Origin: an uncultured Muribaculaceae bacterium
Lineage (GTDB): Bacteria > Bacteroidota > Bacteroidia > Bacteroidales > Muribaculaceae
Direction of reading: 5' to 3'
NCBI GenBank assembly: GCA_910584055.1
Contig: CAJTZS010000028.1
Span: 1 to 53,394, forward strand
DNA length: 53,394 nucleotides
The stretch's first letter is position 1; each line of letters starts with the position of its first letter. A model generated the notes under the pieces. It saw nothing but the letters and a program-made list of their open reading frames with translations. It searched no databases and was not told the DNA's origin. Positions 45,545 to 53,394 of the stretch are shown piece by piece. The translations under genes were made by a program, and so were the position numbers.

Positions 45545-46924
45545 ATGAATTATAAAACTCTGACAGCAGCGTGTCTGGTGGCTGTTGCGTCGCTGACGCT
45601 TAACGCCCGCGATTCTAAATACACGCGCCATGGTGCCGGTCCGATGTACTGGATGGCATATGAGGAATGTTTCGTGACTGACAAGGCTCTCTCCGAAGCA
45701 CGCTATAAAATGAACGTGGACTGGGTGGCGGAGAATTTTCTCCCCTATGGTTTCGATATGGTCTGTACCGACGGGTGGATCGAGCAGGGGCAGACAGTGA
45801 ACCGCTACGGCTACATCACGAAATACAATTCCGATTGGAAGAACGATTGGAAATACTGGATTGACTATAATAAATCGAAAGGTCTGAAGAGCGGTATCTA
45901 TTACAATCCTTTCTGGATGACACGTGCGGCATATGACCGCAATCTTCCGGTGAAAGGTACGCAGAAGAATGCTCAGGATATTGCCGGTTCTACTAAATTT
46001 AACGATTTCATCCACTGGGTTGATGCCGACAAGGAGGGAGCCGAGGAATGGGTGAAGGGTTACGTTCGCCATTTCATTGACCTCGGTTTCGATTTCCTGC
46101 GCGTTGACTTCGTCAACTGGTATGAGAACGCCTACGGTCGTGAATGCTACCTGAAGATGCTCCGCTGGATTTCGGAGGCATGTGGCGAGGAGATAAAGTT
46201 CAGTCTCGTGATGCCTAACTGTTTCGACCATGCATCGGAGGAGGTTAAATATTGCGACATCATGCGCGTGTCGGAAGACGTTTTCGGCGGAGGCTTCGAC
46301 TTCGTGAGCGGCAGACGCCGCGGCGTATATCAGGAGGGTTGGGCCAACTGGGGCAACGCCTTCGACGGATTCATCGGTTTTGCCGACGTTGCCGGGCGCG
46401 GAGGCATGATCATGGACGGTGACTTCATCCGTCTTAACACTGCCGAGACAGACAACGAGCGTCAGTTCTGGGTGTCGCTGATGGCTATAACCGGTTCGCC
46501 GATAGCTATCGCCGACCAGTATGACACCATCGGAGCCAACGCCCATTTCTATCAGAACGAAGAGATACTCGCCCTCAACAAGGCAGGTTTCGCTGCCCGT
46601 CCGCTTTCATTCAACTGCGGTCAGACCCGTTCGTCGATATGGGCGGGTCAGCTTCCCGATGGCGACTGGGTTGTAGGTCTCTTCAACCGTGAAGAATCTG
46701 AACAGACAATGTCGATAAATTTCGCCAAAGACCTCGGTTTCCCGGCGGGGACACGCGCCGTTGTCCGCGACTTATGGCGCAAGGCCGACCTTGGAGAATC
46801 GGAGAACCTTTATCGTGTTTCCCTCCAGCCACACTCATGTATGGTTGTCAAGATCAAGTCGCCGGTGAAGAGGTATCAGTGTGAGGCTGCGGGAGTCCGC
46901 GGAGGAGCGAAAGTTGTAATGTAA
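45545..46924 (+). CDS. GH27-like glycoside hydrolase, probably periplasmic
   Basis: A 459-residue paralogue of the preceding gene with strong similarity throughout (YWMAYEECFVTD; predicted nucleophile Asp188 in FDFLRVDFVNWY; acid/base Asp245 in MRVSEDVFGGGFDF; TGSPIAIADQYDTIGAN). It has a plain signal peptide (1-20) and neither a lipobox nor a sorting tail. The C terminus ends RYQCEAAGVRGGAKVVM, which looks like the first strand of a CBM6/35 domain (usually Y-x-A-E ... GGAKV) and stops there; the next gene resumes the CBM sequence. See findings. Confidence 0.85.
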   Translation: MNYKTLTAACLVAVASLTLNARDSKYTRHGAGPMYWMAYEECFVTDKALSEARYKMNVDWVAENFLPYGFDMVCTDGWIEQGQTVNRYGYITKYNSDWKNDWKYWIDYNKSKGLKSGIYYNPFWMTRAAYDRNLPVKGTQKNAQDIAGSTKFNDFIHWVDADKEGAEEWVKGYVRHFIDLGFDFLRVDFVNWYENAYGRECYLKMLRWISEACGEEIKFSLVMPNCFDHASEEVKYCDIMRVSEDVFGGGFDFVSGRRRGVYQEGWANWGNAFDGFIGFADVAGRGGMIMDGDFIRLNTAETDNERQFWVSLMAITGSPIAIADQYDTIGANAHFYQNEEILALNKAGFAARPLSFNCGQTRSSIWAGQLPDGDWVVGLFNREESEQTMSINFAKDLGFPAGTRAVVRDLWRKADLGESENLYRVSLQPHSCMVVKIKSPVKRYQCEAAGVRGGAKVVM

Positions 46925-46938
46925 GAAGGGATAAACTT

Positions 46939-47343
46939 ATGAAAAAATATATATTTACAGTTGTTGTTGCAATGATTGCGCTTATGACTTCCTGTCGTAA
47001 CGACTGGACAATCAAGGATATGCCTCCGGTGCCAGAAAAGGCTGACGGAGCGGGTTATGTGACAGGTTTCGATGAAGGGGAGTCGGCGGTAATCATTCCT
47101 GTAGAAGTGTCTGCGGCTGGGAATTATAAGATTGCGGTGCGCGGACGCGCTTCTCAGGACGGCACTGCCGGCACCGGCTCTATCGCTGCCGGTGGCTCTT
47201 CGGCTCCGCTTTCTTTTTCACAGGCATATTCATGGTCTGATTGTGAGGTGACGCTGAATCTTGAAGCCGGTGTCAACAATCTGGTTATTTCCGGAGAGGG
47301 AGGTAACGGACTTTTCCATATCGATTACATTGAGGTTAGATAG
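46939..47343 (+). CDS. Small CBM35/6-like lipoprotein lacking the first strand
   Basis: A 134-residue lipoprotein (lipid Cys19 in LMTSC) with one beta-sandwich domain: GAGYVTGFDEGESAVIIPVE, then SAAGNYKIAVRGRAS, and a final LFHIDYIEV, all typical of CBM35/CBM6 modules. The usual N-terminal strand with the conserved Glu is absent; its place is taken by the signal peptide and a short DWTIKDMPPVPEKAD linker. That missing strand appears at the end of the preceding GH27 protein. Spacing to it is 14 nt. Possibly a surface carbohydrate-binding subunit. Confidence 0.7.
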   Translation: MKKYIFTVVVAMIALMTSCRNDWTIKDMPPVPEKADGAGYVTGFDEGESAVIIPVEVSAAGNYKIAVRGRASQDGTAGTGSIAAGGSSAPLSFSQAYSWSDCEVTLNLEAGVNNLVISGEGGNGLFHIDYIEVR

Positions 47344-47355
47344 ACGCGGCAACAG

Positions 47356-48783
47356 ATGAGAAAGTCTATGAAGTCGCTTGTGCTCGCGGTCATCCCGGGG
47401 ATGCTCGGCATCCTCTCGGGGGGCTGCGGGGATGATAAACCCGAGGGCGGTGCGATATATGAACTGCCGGATCTTCCGGTAGTCGAGGATATTCATATTT
47501 ATAAGGCCCCGTTATACTGGAGCGTATATGAATATTGCTATGAACAGGAACGTAACGGAGTCTCCAACGACCGCATGGATATCCGGCCTTCCGAATGGGA
47601 TGAGATACTTGATTGGCTCGCTGAGGATCTGAAGCCTTCGGGTTACGATATGGTGTGCACCGACGGATGGATTCCGATGCTTGCCAAGGGAGGGTCTCCC
47701 TACATGACGCATTACGGCTCCACATCGGTCAAAGACCTTGTGGAGAAAGCTAAAAAGCGAGGGATGCGTGTCGGAATCTATGACAATCCCATGTGGATTC
47801 ATTGCAGCGAGGATGTACTCATACCCGGCACTACGCTGCCTGTCCGTTCGCTCAGATATGAACGTGACGACAAAACCATGAACCAGGGGCACGAAGACCT
47901 GTGGTTTCAGTGGGGAGTCGCCACTCATCCGGGAGCCAGGGAATGGATCGACGGTTTTTTCAAGCATTACAGGGAGCTTGGAGTGGAGTATATCAGAATG
48001 GATTTCCTGAGTTGGTACGAAGACGGCAGGGACAGAGGCATGGGAATAACCGGCAGAGGCTACGGACGCGATAATTATGAACGTTATCTTGCCTATATTG
48101 CCGAATCTGCAAAGAAATACGGCATTTTTACATCCTTAGTCATGCCCCATCTCTATTATGACGCCGAACTTGAATCAAAGTATGGCAATATGGTGAGGAT
48201 CGTGGCGGATACCGGAACGGGCGGCTGGGGACATGTCTCCTCCAACAACCGAGGTAAAGCGTTTGCCAACTGGCCCAACTGCATGAACCAGTTCGACGGT
48301 TTCACTTATTGGAGCGGGATATCCGGCAGGGGAAAGGTGATTCTTGACGGTGATTTCCTACGCCTCAACACACTGTCTGATGACAATGAAAAGCAGACGG
48401 CAGTGTCGTTGCAGTTGATGGCGGGTGGTCCGGTCACGATAGCTGACCAAAAGAACACGATTGGAGACAATGTGAAGTTCTATACCAATAACGAGATGTT
48501 GAGCCTCAATGCAGACGGTTTTGTGGGTAAACCGGTGAGCAGGGCGCTTGGAAGTGTCAGTTCCCAGACCTGGTTCGGGCAGATGAGTGACGGTTCATGG
48601 GTGATCGGGGTGTTCAACCGCAATGATGCGCCTCGTAAATATTCAGTAAAATTATCCGAACTGGGTATCGAGGGAGAATACAAAGCCCGTGATTTATGGC
48701 TTCATGCCGATGAAGGACTCACCGATGTCCTTGAGGGGACATTACCTCCGCACGGGTGTAAAATCGTGAAACTAAACAGATGA
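47356..48783 (+). CDS. GH27-like glycoside hydrolase lipoprotein
   Basis: A 475-residue, more divergent member of the GH27-like trio, with a lipoprotein signal (LSGGC, lipid Cys24). Clan D features: GYDMVCTDGW, RGMRVGIYDNPMW, predicted nucleophile Asp216 in VEYIRMDFLSWY, acid/base Asp285 in VRIVADTGTGGWGH, and AGGPVTIADQKNTIGDN. Around the acid/base, the usual SEDVFGGGFDF is replaced by VADTGTGGWGH, suggesting a different subsite. Likely anchored to the outer membrane, facing outward or the periplasm. Confidence 0.83.
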   Translation: MRKSMKSLVLAVIPGMLGILSGGCGDDKPEGGAIYELPDLPVVEDIHIYKAPLYWSVYEYCYEQERNGVSNDRMDIRPSEWDEILDWLAEDLKPSGYDMVCTDGWIPMLAKGGSPYMTHYGSTSVKDLVEKAKKRGMRVGIYDNPMWIHCSEDVLIPGTTLPVRSLRYERDDKTMNQGHEDLWFQWGVATHPGAREWIDGFFKHYRELGVEYIRMDFLSWYEDGRDRGMGITGRGYGRDNYERYLAYIAESAKKYGIFTSLVMPHLYYDAELESKYGNMVRIVADTGTGGWGHVSSNNRGKAFANWPNCMNQFDGFTYWSGISGRGKVILDGDFLRLNTLSDDNEKQTAVSLQLMAGGPVTIADQKNTIGDNVKFYTNNEMLSLNADGFVGKPVSRALGSVSSQTWFGQMSDGSWVIGVFNRNDAPRKYSVKLSELGIEGEYKARDLWLHADEGLTDVLEGTLPPHGCKIVKLNR

Positions 48784-48841
48784 AGATGAGGTTGTTAAAA
48801 CAACTTCGCTAATATAAAATATACAAGTGCGAAAATTTCTT

Positions 48842-50842
48842 ATGAAGGTATATAAAAGATTTGTTTTGGTATTGCTGGCGTGTATGGTGGCGGCTTCAAT
48901 TTCAGCCGCTACGCGCCGGCAAGTCAATTCGCCCGACGGACGGATTGAACTTGGGGTTGACATTGATAAGGCAGGCAGGATTCACTATCATGTGAACCGG
49001 GACGGCAAGGCAGTGTTGTTACCTTCCCGCCTCGGTATCAGCCTTCGCGACGCCGAGGATATGGCAGAGGGATTCAGTATCGACAAATGCACGTTCGATT
49101 CGCGGTGCGAAAAGTGGAATCCTGTTTGGGGTGAAGAGTCGGAAATCACTGATAACCATAACGAAATGCGGCTTACTCTATCCCAGAAAAAATTAGCTCC
49201 CGGCAGGAAGGTTTCGATTGTGTTCCGGGTTTTCAATGACGGGATCGGTTTCCGTTATGAATTCCCACGTCAAAAATGTCTGGGGGATTTTGTGATTGAC
49301 GATGAACTTACGGAATTCGCCTTTGCAGCTTGTCATGAATCGTGGTCGCTTCCTGTTGAAGGAATCCGTTTCTATGAAGGGCTGTTCCGCCATCTCCCTA
49401 TTGACAGCGTGGGATGGGCGAGCACACCTGTGACCATACGCACTGCCGAGGGGATGCACATGGCCTTGCACGAAGCAAATCTCACCGACTATGCAGCAAT
49501 GAATGTGAAGGCAACTCCCGGAAGCAACACCTTGCGGGCCGCCCTTACTCCGTGGTCAACGGGAGAGAAGGTGTTTGTCACCAATACCCGTGTGTCGCCC
49601 TGGCGCACGCTCATAATCGCCGACAATGCCGGTGATCTGGCACTGAGCAGATTGATGCTCAATCTCAATGAACCATGCCGGATCGGGAACGCTGCTGATT
49701 TCTGTGTGCCGCAGAAATATGTCGGAGTATGGTGGTGCTATCATATGAAGACAGCCACGTGGGAGGCGGGTCCAAAACATGGCGCCACTACCGCCAATGT
49801 TAAGAGATATATGGATTTTGCAGCCGACCACGGATTCGGCGGGGTCTTATGCGAGGGTTGGAATCCCGATTGGGTGACATGGGATTTTTCCTATACCAAA
49901 CCATATGACGATTTCGATATTGGCGAGATTAACCGGTATGGAAGATCCAAAGGTGTGGCACTTGTCGGACATCATGAGACCGGAGGCCGCATAGCCAATT
50001 ATGAGAGGCAGATGGAAGATGGGATGCAACTCTATAAAGACAATGGAATGCATTATGTAAAGACGGGCTATGTGGGTGATTTCCTTGATGACAGGGAACG
50101 GCACAGCAGTCAGTTCGGGGTGCGCCATTATCGTAAGGTGATAGAGGCTGCGGCCAAATACAATCTGGCTATAGATAACCATGAGCCTGTGATACCTACA
50201 GGATTGCAGCGGACATATCCCAACCTTATGACCCAGGAGGGAGTCAGGGGTCAGGAATGGAATGCCTGGAATGCAGAGGGCGGCAACCCTCCGGACCATA
50301 CGGTGACGCTTCCCTTCACCAGGGGATTGGCAGGACCTATGGATTTCACTCCGGTGATTTTCCGGTTTGAGAACACGGTGATGCCTCAGACCCGCGTCAA
50401 CACCACGCTGGCGAAGCAGCTTGCCCTTTTCGTGATTCTCTATTCCCCGTTGCAGATGGCAGCCGATATGGTTGAGAATTATGAAGCCAACCCCGGTCCT
50501 TTCAGTTTTATATGCGACTGTCCGGTGGATTGGGACCGGACGGTGTACCCTGAAGCGGAAATAGGGGAATATGTAACCGTGGCACGCAAGCATAAGGGTT
50601 GTGACGACTGGTATATAGGAAGCGCTACCGGCGACAAGGCACGCAAAGCGAAGATTTCTCTCACTTTCCTGGATTCCGGATGTAAGTATCGTGCGGTCAT
50701 ATATAAAGACGGTTGCGATGCCGACTGGGAAAGGAATCCGTATCCGGTGGAGATTGTGCAGCAGGATGTAACTTCCGAGAGTGTCCTTGAAATCCCTCAG
50801 GCACGGAGCGGAGGGACGGCAATCAAAATTTTTAAAATATAA
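48842..50842 (+). CDS. GH97 SusB-like alpha-glycosidase
   Basis: A 666-residue enzyme from the ATG at 48842 (a GTG at 48827 is in frame but adds no signal feature). Signal peptide about 1-23, then the GH97 N-terminal beta-super-sandwich (QVNSPDGRIELGV), the catalytic barrel (YVGVWWCYHM; GVLCEGWNPDW; MHYVKTGYVGDF; IDNHEPVIPTGLQRTYPNLM; QEGVRGQEWNAW; FTRGLAGPMDFTPVIFRFEN) and a C-terminal beta domain. The HEP and QEGVRG motifs resemble the inverting SusB alpha-glucosidase branch, with Glu residues in calcium-binding and catalytic positions. Expected to be periplasmic and to cut imported alpha-gluco-oligosaccharides to glucose. Confidence 0.93.
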   Translation: MKVYKRFVLVLLACMVAASISAATRRQVNSPDGRIELGVDIDKAGRIHYHVNRDGKAVLLPSRLGISLRDAEDMAEGFSIDKCTFDSRCEKWNPVWGEESEITDNHNEMRLTLSQKKLAPGRKVSIVFRVFNDGIGFRYEFPRQKCLGDFVIDDELTEFAFAACHESWSLPVEGIRFYEGLFRHLPIDSVGWASTPVTIRTAEGMHMALHEANLTDYAAMNVKATPGSNTLRAALTPWSTGEKVFVTNTRVSPWRTLIIADNAGDLALSRLMLNLNEPCRIGNAADFCVPQKYVGVWWCYHMKTATWEAGPKHGATTANVKRYMDFAADHGFGGVLCEGWNPDWVTWDFSYTKPYDDFDIGEINRYGRSKGVALVGHHETGGRIANYERQMEDGMQLYKDNGMHYVKTGYVGDFLDDRERHSSQFGVRHYRKVIEAAAKYNLAIDNHEPVIPTGLQRTYPNLMTQEGVRGQEWNAWNAEGGNPPDHTVTLPFTRGLAGPMDFTPVIFRFENTVMPQTRVNTTLAKQLALFVILYSPLQMAADMVENYEANPGPFSFICDCPVDWDRTVYPEAEIGEYVTVARKHKGCDDWYIGSATGDKARKAKISLTFLDSGCKYRAVIYKDGCDADWERNPYPVEIVQQDVTSESVLEIPQARSGGTAIKIFKI

Positions 50843-50900
50843 GAAGCTGTACAATCCATGAAAAATTCGTATATTAGCGGATTGAATTATAATTAACTAT

Positions 50901-53210
50901 ATGAAAGCTTATAAATATAAATACCTTATGGCTGTCCCGGCCTTGGCATTTGCTGCCAATGCCTTTGCGGCAGATCCTGTGATAGTTGAGACGGAAGCTT
51001 ACCGCTGGGCGGGGGACACTATCTTCCAGAATGAATTCAAGGCGTGGGCAGTCAGCCCGTATGAACTGCGCTCGAACTATAAGGCGCGTCCCGGCTATTA
51101 TATGCCCATAGAACAGTCTTGGAGGCGGAAGAACGACCTTTCGGCTTATCCGAAACTGAAATCCAACAACCTACTCCATGAAGCTGTCTTCAATATGGCT
51201 CTCGACGAGATGGTGAACGCCGTGGAACCTGACACAACCTTGCGCACCGGCAAGGAATGGGCGGGAGTATGGACGCGCGACGTGAGCTATTCCATCATCC
51301 TCTCGATGGCATACATGCAGCCTGAGGCTTCGATGATCTCGCTGATGAAGAAGGTTAATCCGAGCGGTCAGATCATTCAGGACACCGGTTCCGGCGGCGC
51401 GTGGCCGATTTCCACCGACCGCATGGTGTGGGCGCTCGCGGCATATGAGATTTATAAGGTGACCGGCGACCGCAAATGGCTCGAGACCGTTTATCCGATA
51501 GCCCTCCGTTCGTTGGAGAAGGATGAGAAGACGGTGATGAGCGAACGCGGACTCGTGAAGGGAGAGACTTCCTTTATCGACTGGCGCGAACAAAGCCACC
51601 CCAAATGGATGCAGACGGTGGATATCTCGCAGAGCGAGGCCATGGGCACGAACGTGATGTATGCCGCCACGCTCCGCGCGGTAGGGGAGATGGCCCAGGC
51701 TCTCGGCAAGAAGAAGGAGGCGGACAAACTCTTCGCCAAATCCGAAGCGCTCGCCGCCAATATCGACAAGGCATTCTGGATGCCCGACAAGGGGTATTAT
51801 GGCATGTATCTCTATGGCCGCGACAACAAAATCCTGAATCCCCGCGCCGAAACCCTCGGGGAGGCTTTGGCCATCCTCTATGACATAGCTCCGGCGGATC
51901 ATCAGAAATCCATTTCGGAGAACAATCCGCACACCCCCTTCGGTCCGGCGATCTTCTATCCTCAGATAGACGACATGCCAAACTATCATAACAACGCCCT
52001 CTGGCCCTGGGTGGGAGCTTACTGGACGTTGGCTCAGGCCAAGGCCGGCAATGAGAAAGGTGTGCTCGAAGGGATAGGCTCCGTGTATCGTCCCGCTGCG
52101 CTTTTCTGCACCAACAAGGAGAATTTCAATCTTGACAACGGCGATATCTACACAGAGCTTAACTCTTCCAACATGCTCTGGTGTCTGGCCGGCAACATAG
52201 CGCTTACGACCCGTGTGCTCTTCGGTATTCATTTCGAGAAAGACGGATTGATGATCCAGCCGTTCGTGCCGGAAACTTTGGCAGGTATGAGAACCCTCAG
52301 TGACTTCCCTTATCGCGGAGCGAAACTGAATATAACGGTGGAAGGATACGGAAGCAATGTTAAGGAGATGACCGTAAATGGCAAGAGGTTTTATCCCGAG
52401 AAGGGGAAGGTGATTCCGGCGAAGATGCTTAAGGGGAATGTCGATATCGTGGTGAAGATGGACAATCAGCCGATCGCTCCGATGAAGGTTAACAATGTTC
52501 CCAACAAGAAGGCACCGTGGACTCCGATTGTCTGGCTTGCCAACAATCCTGCCCTTGATGGCGCGGGCGTGCCTGTCAATAATCAGCTCGAATGGAATCC
52601 GATCGAGTATATCGCCAAATATATTGTGCTCAAGGACGGGAAGCCCGTTGCAGAGACACGGGAAACCACGTATGCCGCAGTCACTCCGGGCGAATGGCAG
52701 GTGATAGGGGTTGCATCCGACGGCACACAGTCATTCGCTTCCGAGCCGCGCAGCAATCGCCCGGTCATGACTTATCAGTTGCCCGGAGAGGTTACAACTG
52801 TCAGCTCGCCTGATATCCACTATGGGCCGGAAGGGAAGATTGCAGGATTTACCGGAGTCGGTTTTGTAGAGCTTGACCGCTCTTCCGCTCCGGTGGAGGT
52901 TGCCGTAGATATTCCGGAGACAGGGGTATATGTATTCTCTGTCCGCTATTCGAACGGCAACGGACCGGTCAACACTGAGAACAAGGTGGCCATACGCACC
53001 CTCACCCTCGACGGCAATAAAGCCGGCACGCTGGTAATGCCACAACGTGGGCGCGGCAACTGGAACGATTGGGGCGAGAGCAATAGTATCACCCTTCCTC
53101 TCGAGAAAGGTAAGCACACTCTCGGTATCCGTTATCTTCCCGAAAATGAGAATATGAACATTCGCACCAACCATGCGCTTATCGACCATCTCCGCGTGGA
53201 ACGGAAATAA
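50901..53210 (+). CDS. (alpha/alpha)6 six-hairpin glycosidase with Fn3-like and CBM35-like domains
   Basis: A 769-residue secreted protein with signal peptide (about 1-23). Residues 85-470 form an (alpha/alpha)6 barrel of the glycogen-debranching/GH15-63-like type: WAGVWTRDVSYSIILSMAYM, GSGGAWPISTDRMVWALAAYE, ETSFIDWREQ, QIDDMPNYHNNALWPWVGAY. The acidic residues in WTRD and DWRE are plausible catalytic or substrate-binding groups. Then an Fn3-like domain (about 550-620) and a C-terminal CBM35/6-like beta-sandwich (about 645-769, ending ALIDHLRVER). The exact GH family is not certain. Last gene of the PUL, 58 nt after GH97. Confidence 0.75.
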   Translation: MKAYKYKYLMAVPALAFAANAFAADPVIVETEAYRWAGDTIFQNEFKAWAVSPYELRSNYKARPGYYMPIEQSWRRKNDLSAYPKLKSNNLLHEAVFNMALDEMVNAVEPDTTLRTGKEWAGVWTRDVSYSIILSMAYMQPEASMISLMKKVNPSGQIIQDTGSGGAWPISTDRMVWALAAYEIYKVTGDRKWLETVYPIALRSLEKDEKTVMSERGLVKGETSFIDWREQSHPKWMQTVDISQSEAMGTNVMYAATLRAVGEMAQALGKKKEADKLFAKSEALAANIDKAFWMPDKGYYGMYLYGRDNKILNPRAETLGEALAILYDIAPADHQKSISENNPHTPFGPAIFYPQIDDMPNYHNNALWPWVGAYWTLAQAKAGNEKGVLEGIGSVYRPAALFCTNKENFNLDNGDIYTELNSSNMLWCLAGNIALTTRVLFGIHFEKDGLMIQPFVPETLAGMRTLSDFPYRGAKLNITVEGYGSNVKEMTVNGKRFYPEKGKVIPAKMLKGNVDIVVKMDNQPIAPMKVNNVPNKKAPWTPIVWLANNPALDGAGVPVNNQLEWNPIEYIAKYIVLKDGKPVAETRETTYAAVTPGEWQVIGVASDGTQSFASEPRSNRPVMTYQLPGEVTTVSSPDIHYGPEGKIAGFTGVGFVELDRSSAPVEVAVDIPETGVYVFSVRYSNGNGPVNTENKVAIRTLTLDGNKAGTLVMPQRGRGNWNDWGESNSITLPLEKGKHTLGIRYLPENENMNIRTNHALIDHLRVERK

Positions 53211-53212
53211 AA

Positions 53213-53244
53213 TTTGGTAGATTCGGAAAAAAGTTGTAATTTTG
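53213..53244 (+). promoter_or_regulatory. Promoter of the SRP RNA (and probably tRNA-Thr)
   Basis: TTTG (53213-53216), 20 nt, TAATTTTG (53237-53244): a full Bacteroidetes promoter a few nucleotides before the SRP RNA. Confidence 0.8.
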
Positions 53245-53246
53245 CA

Positions 53247-53345
53247 GTGGGTGAGTCCTTCACGACCAGCTCCCCGTAAATCCCCCAGGTCCTGACCGAA
53301 GCAAGGGTAGCGGGTTGAGCGGTGCGATGGAGATAGCTCACCCAC
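53247..53345 (+). ncRNA. ffs: Small signal recognition particle RNA (4.5S-like)
   Basis: About 99 nt. The ends GTGGGTGAG (53247-53255) and CTCACCCAC (53337-53345) are perfect complements. The central domain IV hairpin shows the conserved features of SRP RNA: CCCAGGTCC, then CGAAGCAAGGG, containing the asymmetric-loop GAAGCA that binds Ffh. The apical loop (CCTGACCG) differs from the common GGAA tetraloop. It acts with Ffh and FtsY in co-translational membrane targeting. No T-run terminator separates it from the tRNA, so they may share a transcript. Confidence 0.85.
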
Positions 53346-53347
53346 CT

Positions 53348-53394
53348 GCCTCTTTAGCTCAGTTGGCCAGAGCACGTGATTTGTAATCTCGGGG
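53348..53394 (+). tRNA. tRNA-Thr (TGT), 5' part
   Basis: Starts GCCTCTTTAGCTC with a normal D-arm (GCTC...GAGC). The anticodon loop TTTGTAA carries anticodon TGT. The window ends within the variable region, so the 3' half is missing. The anticodon stem has one T-T mismatch (CGTGA with TCTCG). It begins 3 nt after the SRP RNA. Confidence 0.85.

Overview
This window looks like a chromosome piece from a Bacteroidales bacterium, most likely a Muribaculaceae-type gut commensal. The reasons are Bacteroidetes promoters (TTTG, 19-20 nt, TAnnTTTG), C-terminal tails resembling type IX secretion (T9SS) sorting domains, a SusC/SusD polysaccharide utilisation locus (PUL), Bacteroidetes-type lipoproteins, and the absence of Shine-Dalgarno sites. 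The family assignment is inference; the phylum and order are well supported.

Layout. (1) 1-10.2 kb, minus strand: a truncated C10-type cysteine protease lipoprotein, a 390-bp foldback repeat, then a three-gene T9SS cargo operon (beta-rich surface protein, subtilisin-like protease, leucine-rich repeat protein). Its leader carries two overlapping perfect palindromes. (2) 10.2-21.5 kb: gpsA, then a divergent locus holding all genes for de novo UMP synthesis: pyrC-K-D-F-E-B on minus and carA-carB on plus. The start boxes of the two promoters lie about 30 bp apart. PyrB carries a fused PyrI-like zinc finger but no nucleotide-binding regulatory domain. (3) 21.5-34.5 kb, plus strand: a broken TPR gene, ybeY, mnmG, a parS-like palindrome, apt, uvrC, an OmpA-like lipoprotein, a SulP transporter, rnr, and a membrane-bound DUF6377-type regulator. 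(4) 34.7-53.2 kb: a PUL with susC (interrupted by an in-frame TAA), susD, three SusE/F-like binding proteins, three GH27-like enzymes, a small CBM lipoprotein, a GH97 SusB-like enzyme and an (alpha/alpha)6 glycosidase. (5) 53.2 kb to the end: a small SRP RNA followed by the 5' part of a tRNA-Thr(TGT) gene.

How it works together. The PUL probably binds and degrades an alpha-glucan. GH27 (clan D, which includes isomalto-dextranase and alpha-galactosidase) with a SusB-like GH97 suggests an alpha-1,6-linked glucan or a mixed alpha-glucan; this is inference. The adjacent DUF6377-type regulator and a cluster of AATCTTAATT motifs around the susC promoter suggest local control. The intergenic DNA is unusually rich in short dispersed repeats (TATAGGGCT arrays, CATTAAACATT arrays, CCATTAAAAACC foldbacks), some of which run into gene ends. 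The best leads are the PyrB-zinc-finger fusion, the CBM apparently split between two proteins, the palindromic leader, the nonsense codon in susC, and the different export routes of the three GH27 paralogues.
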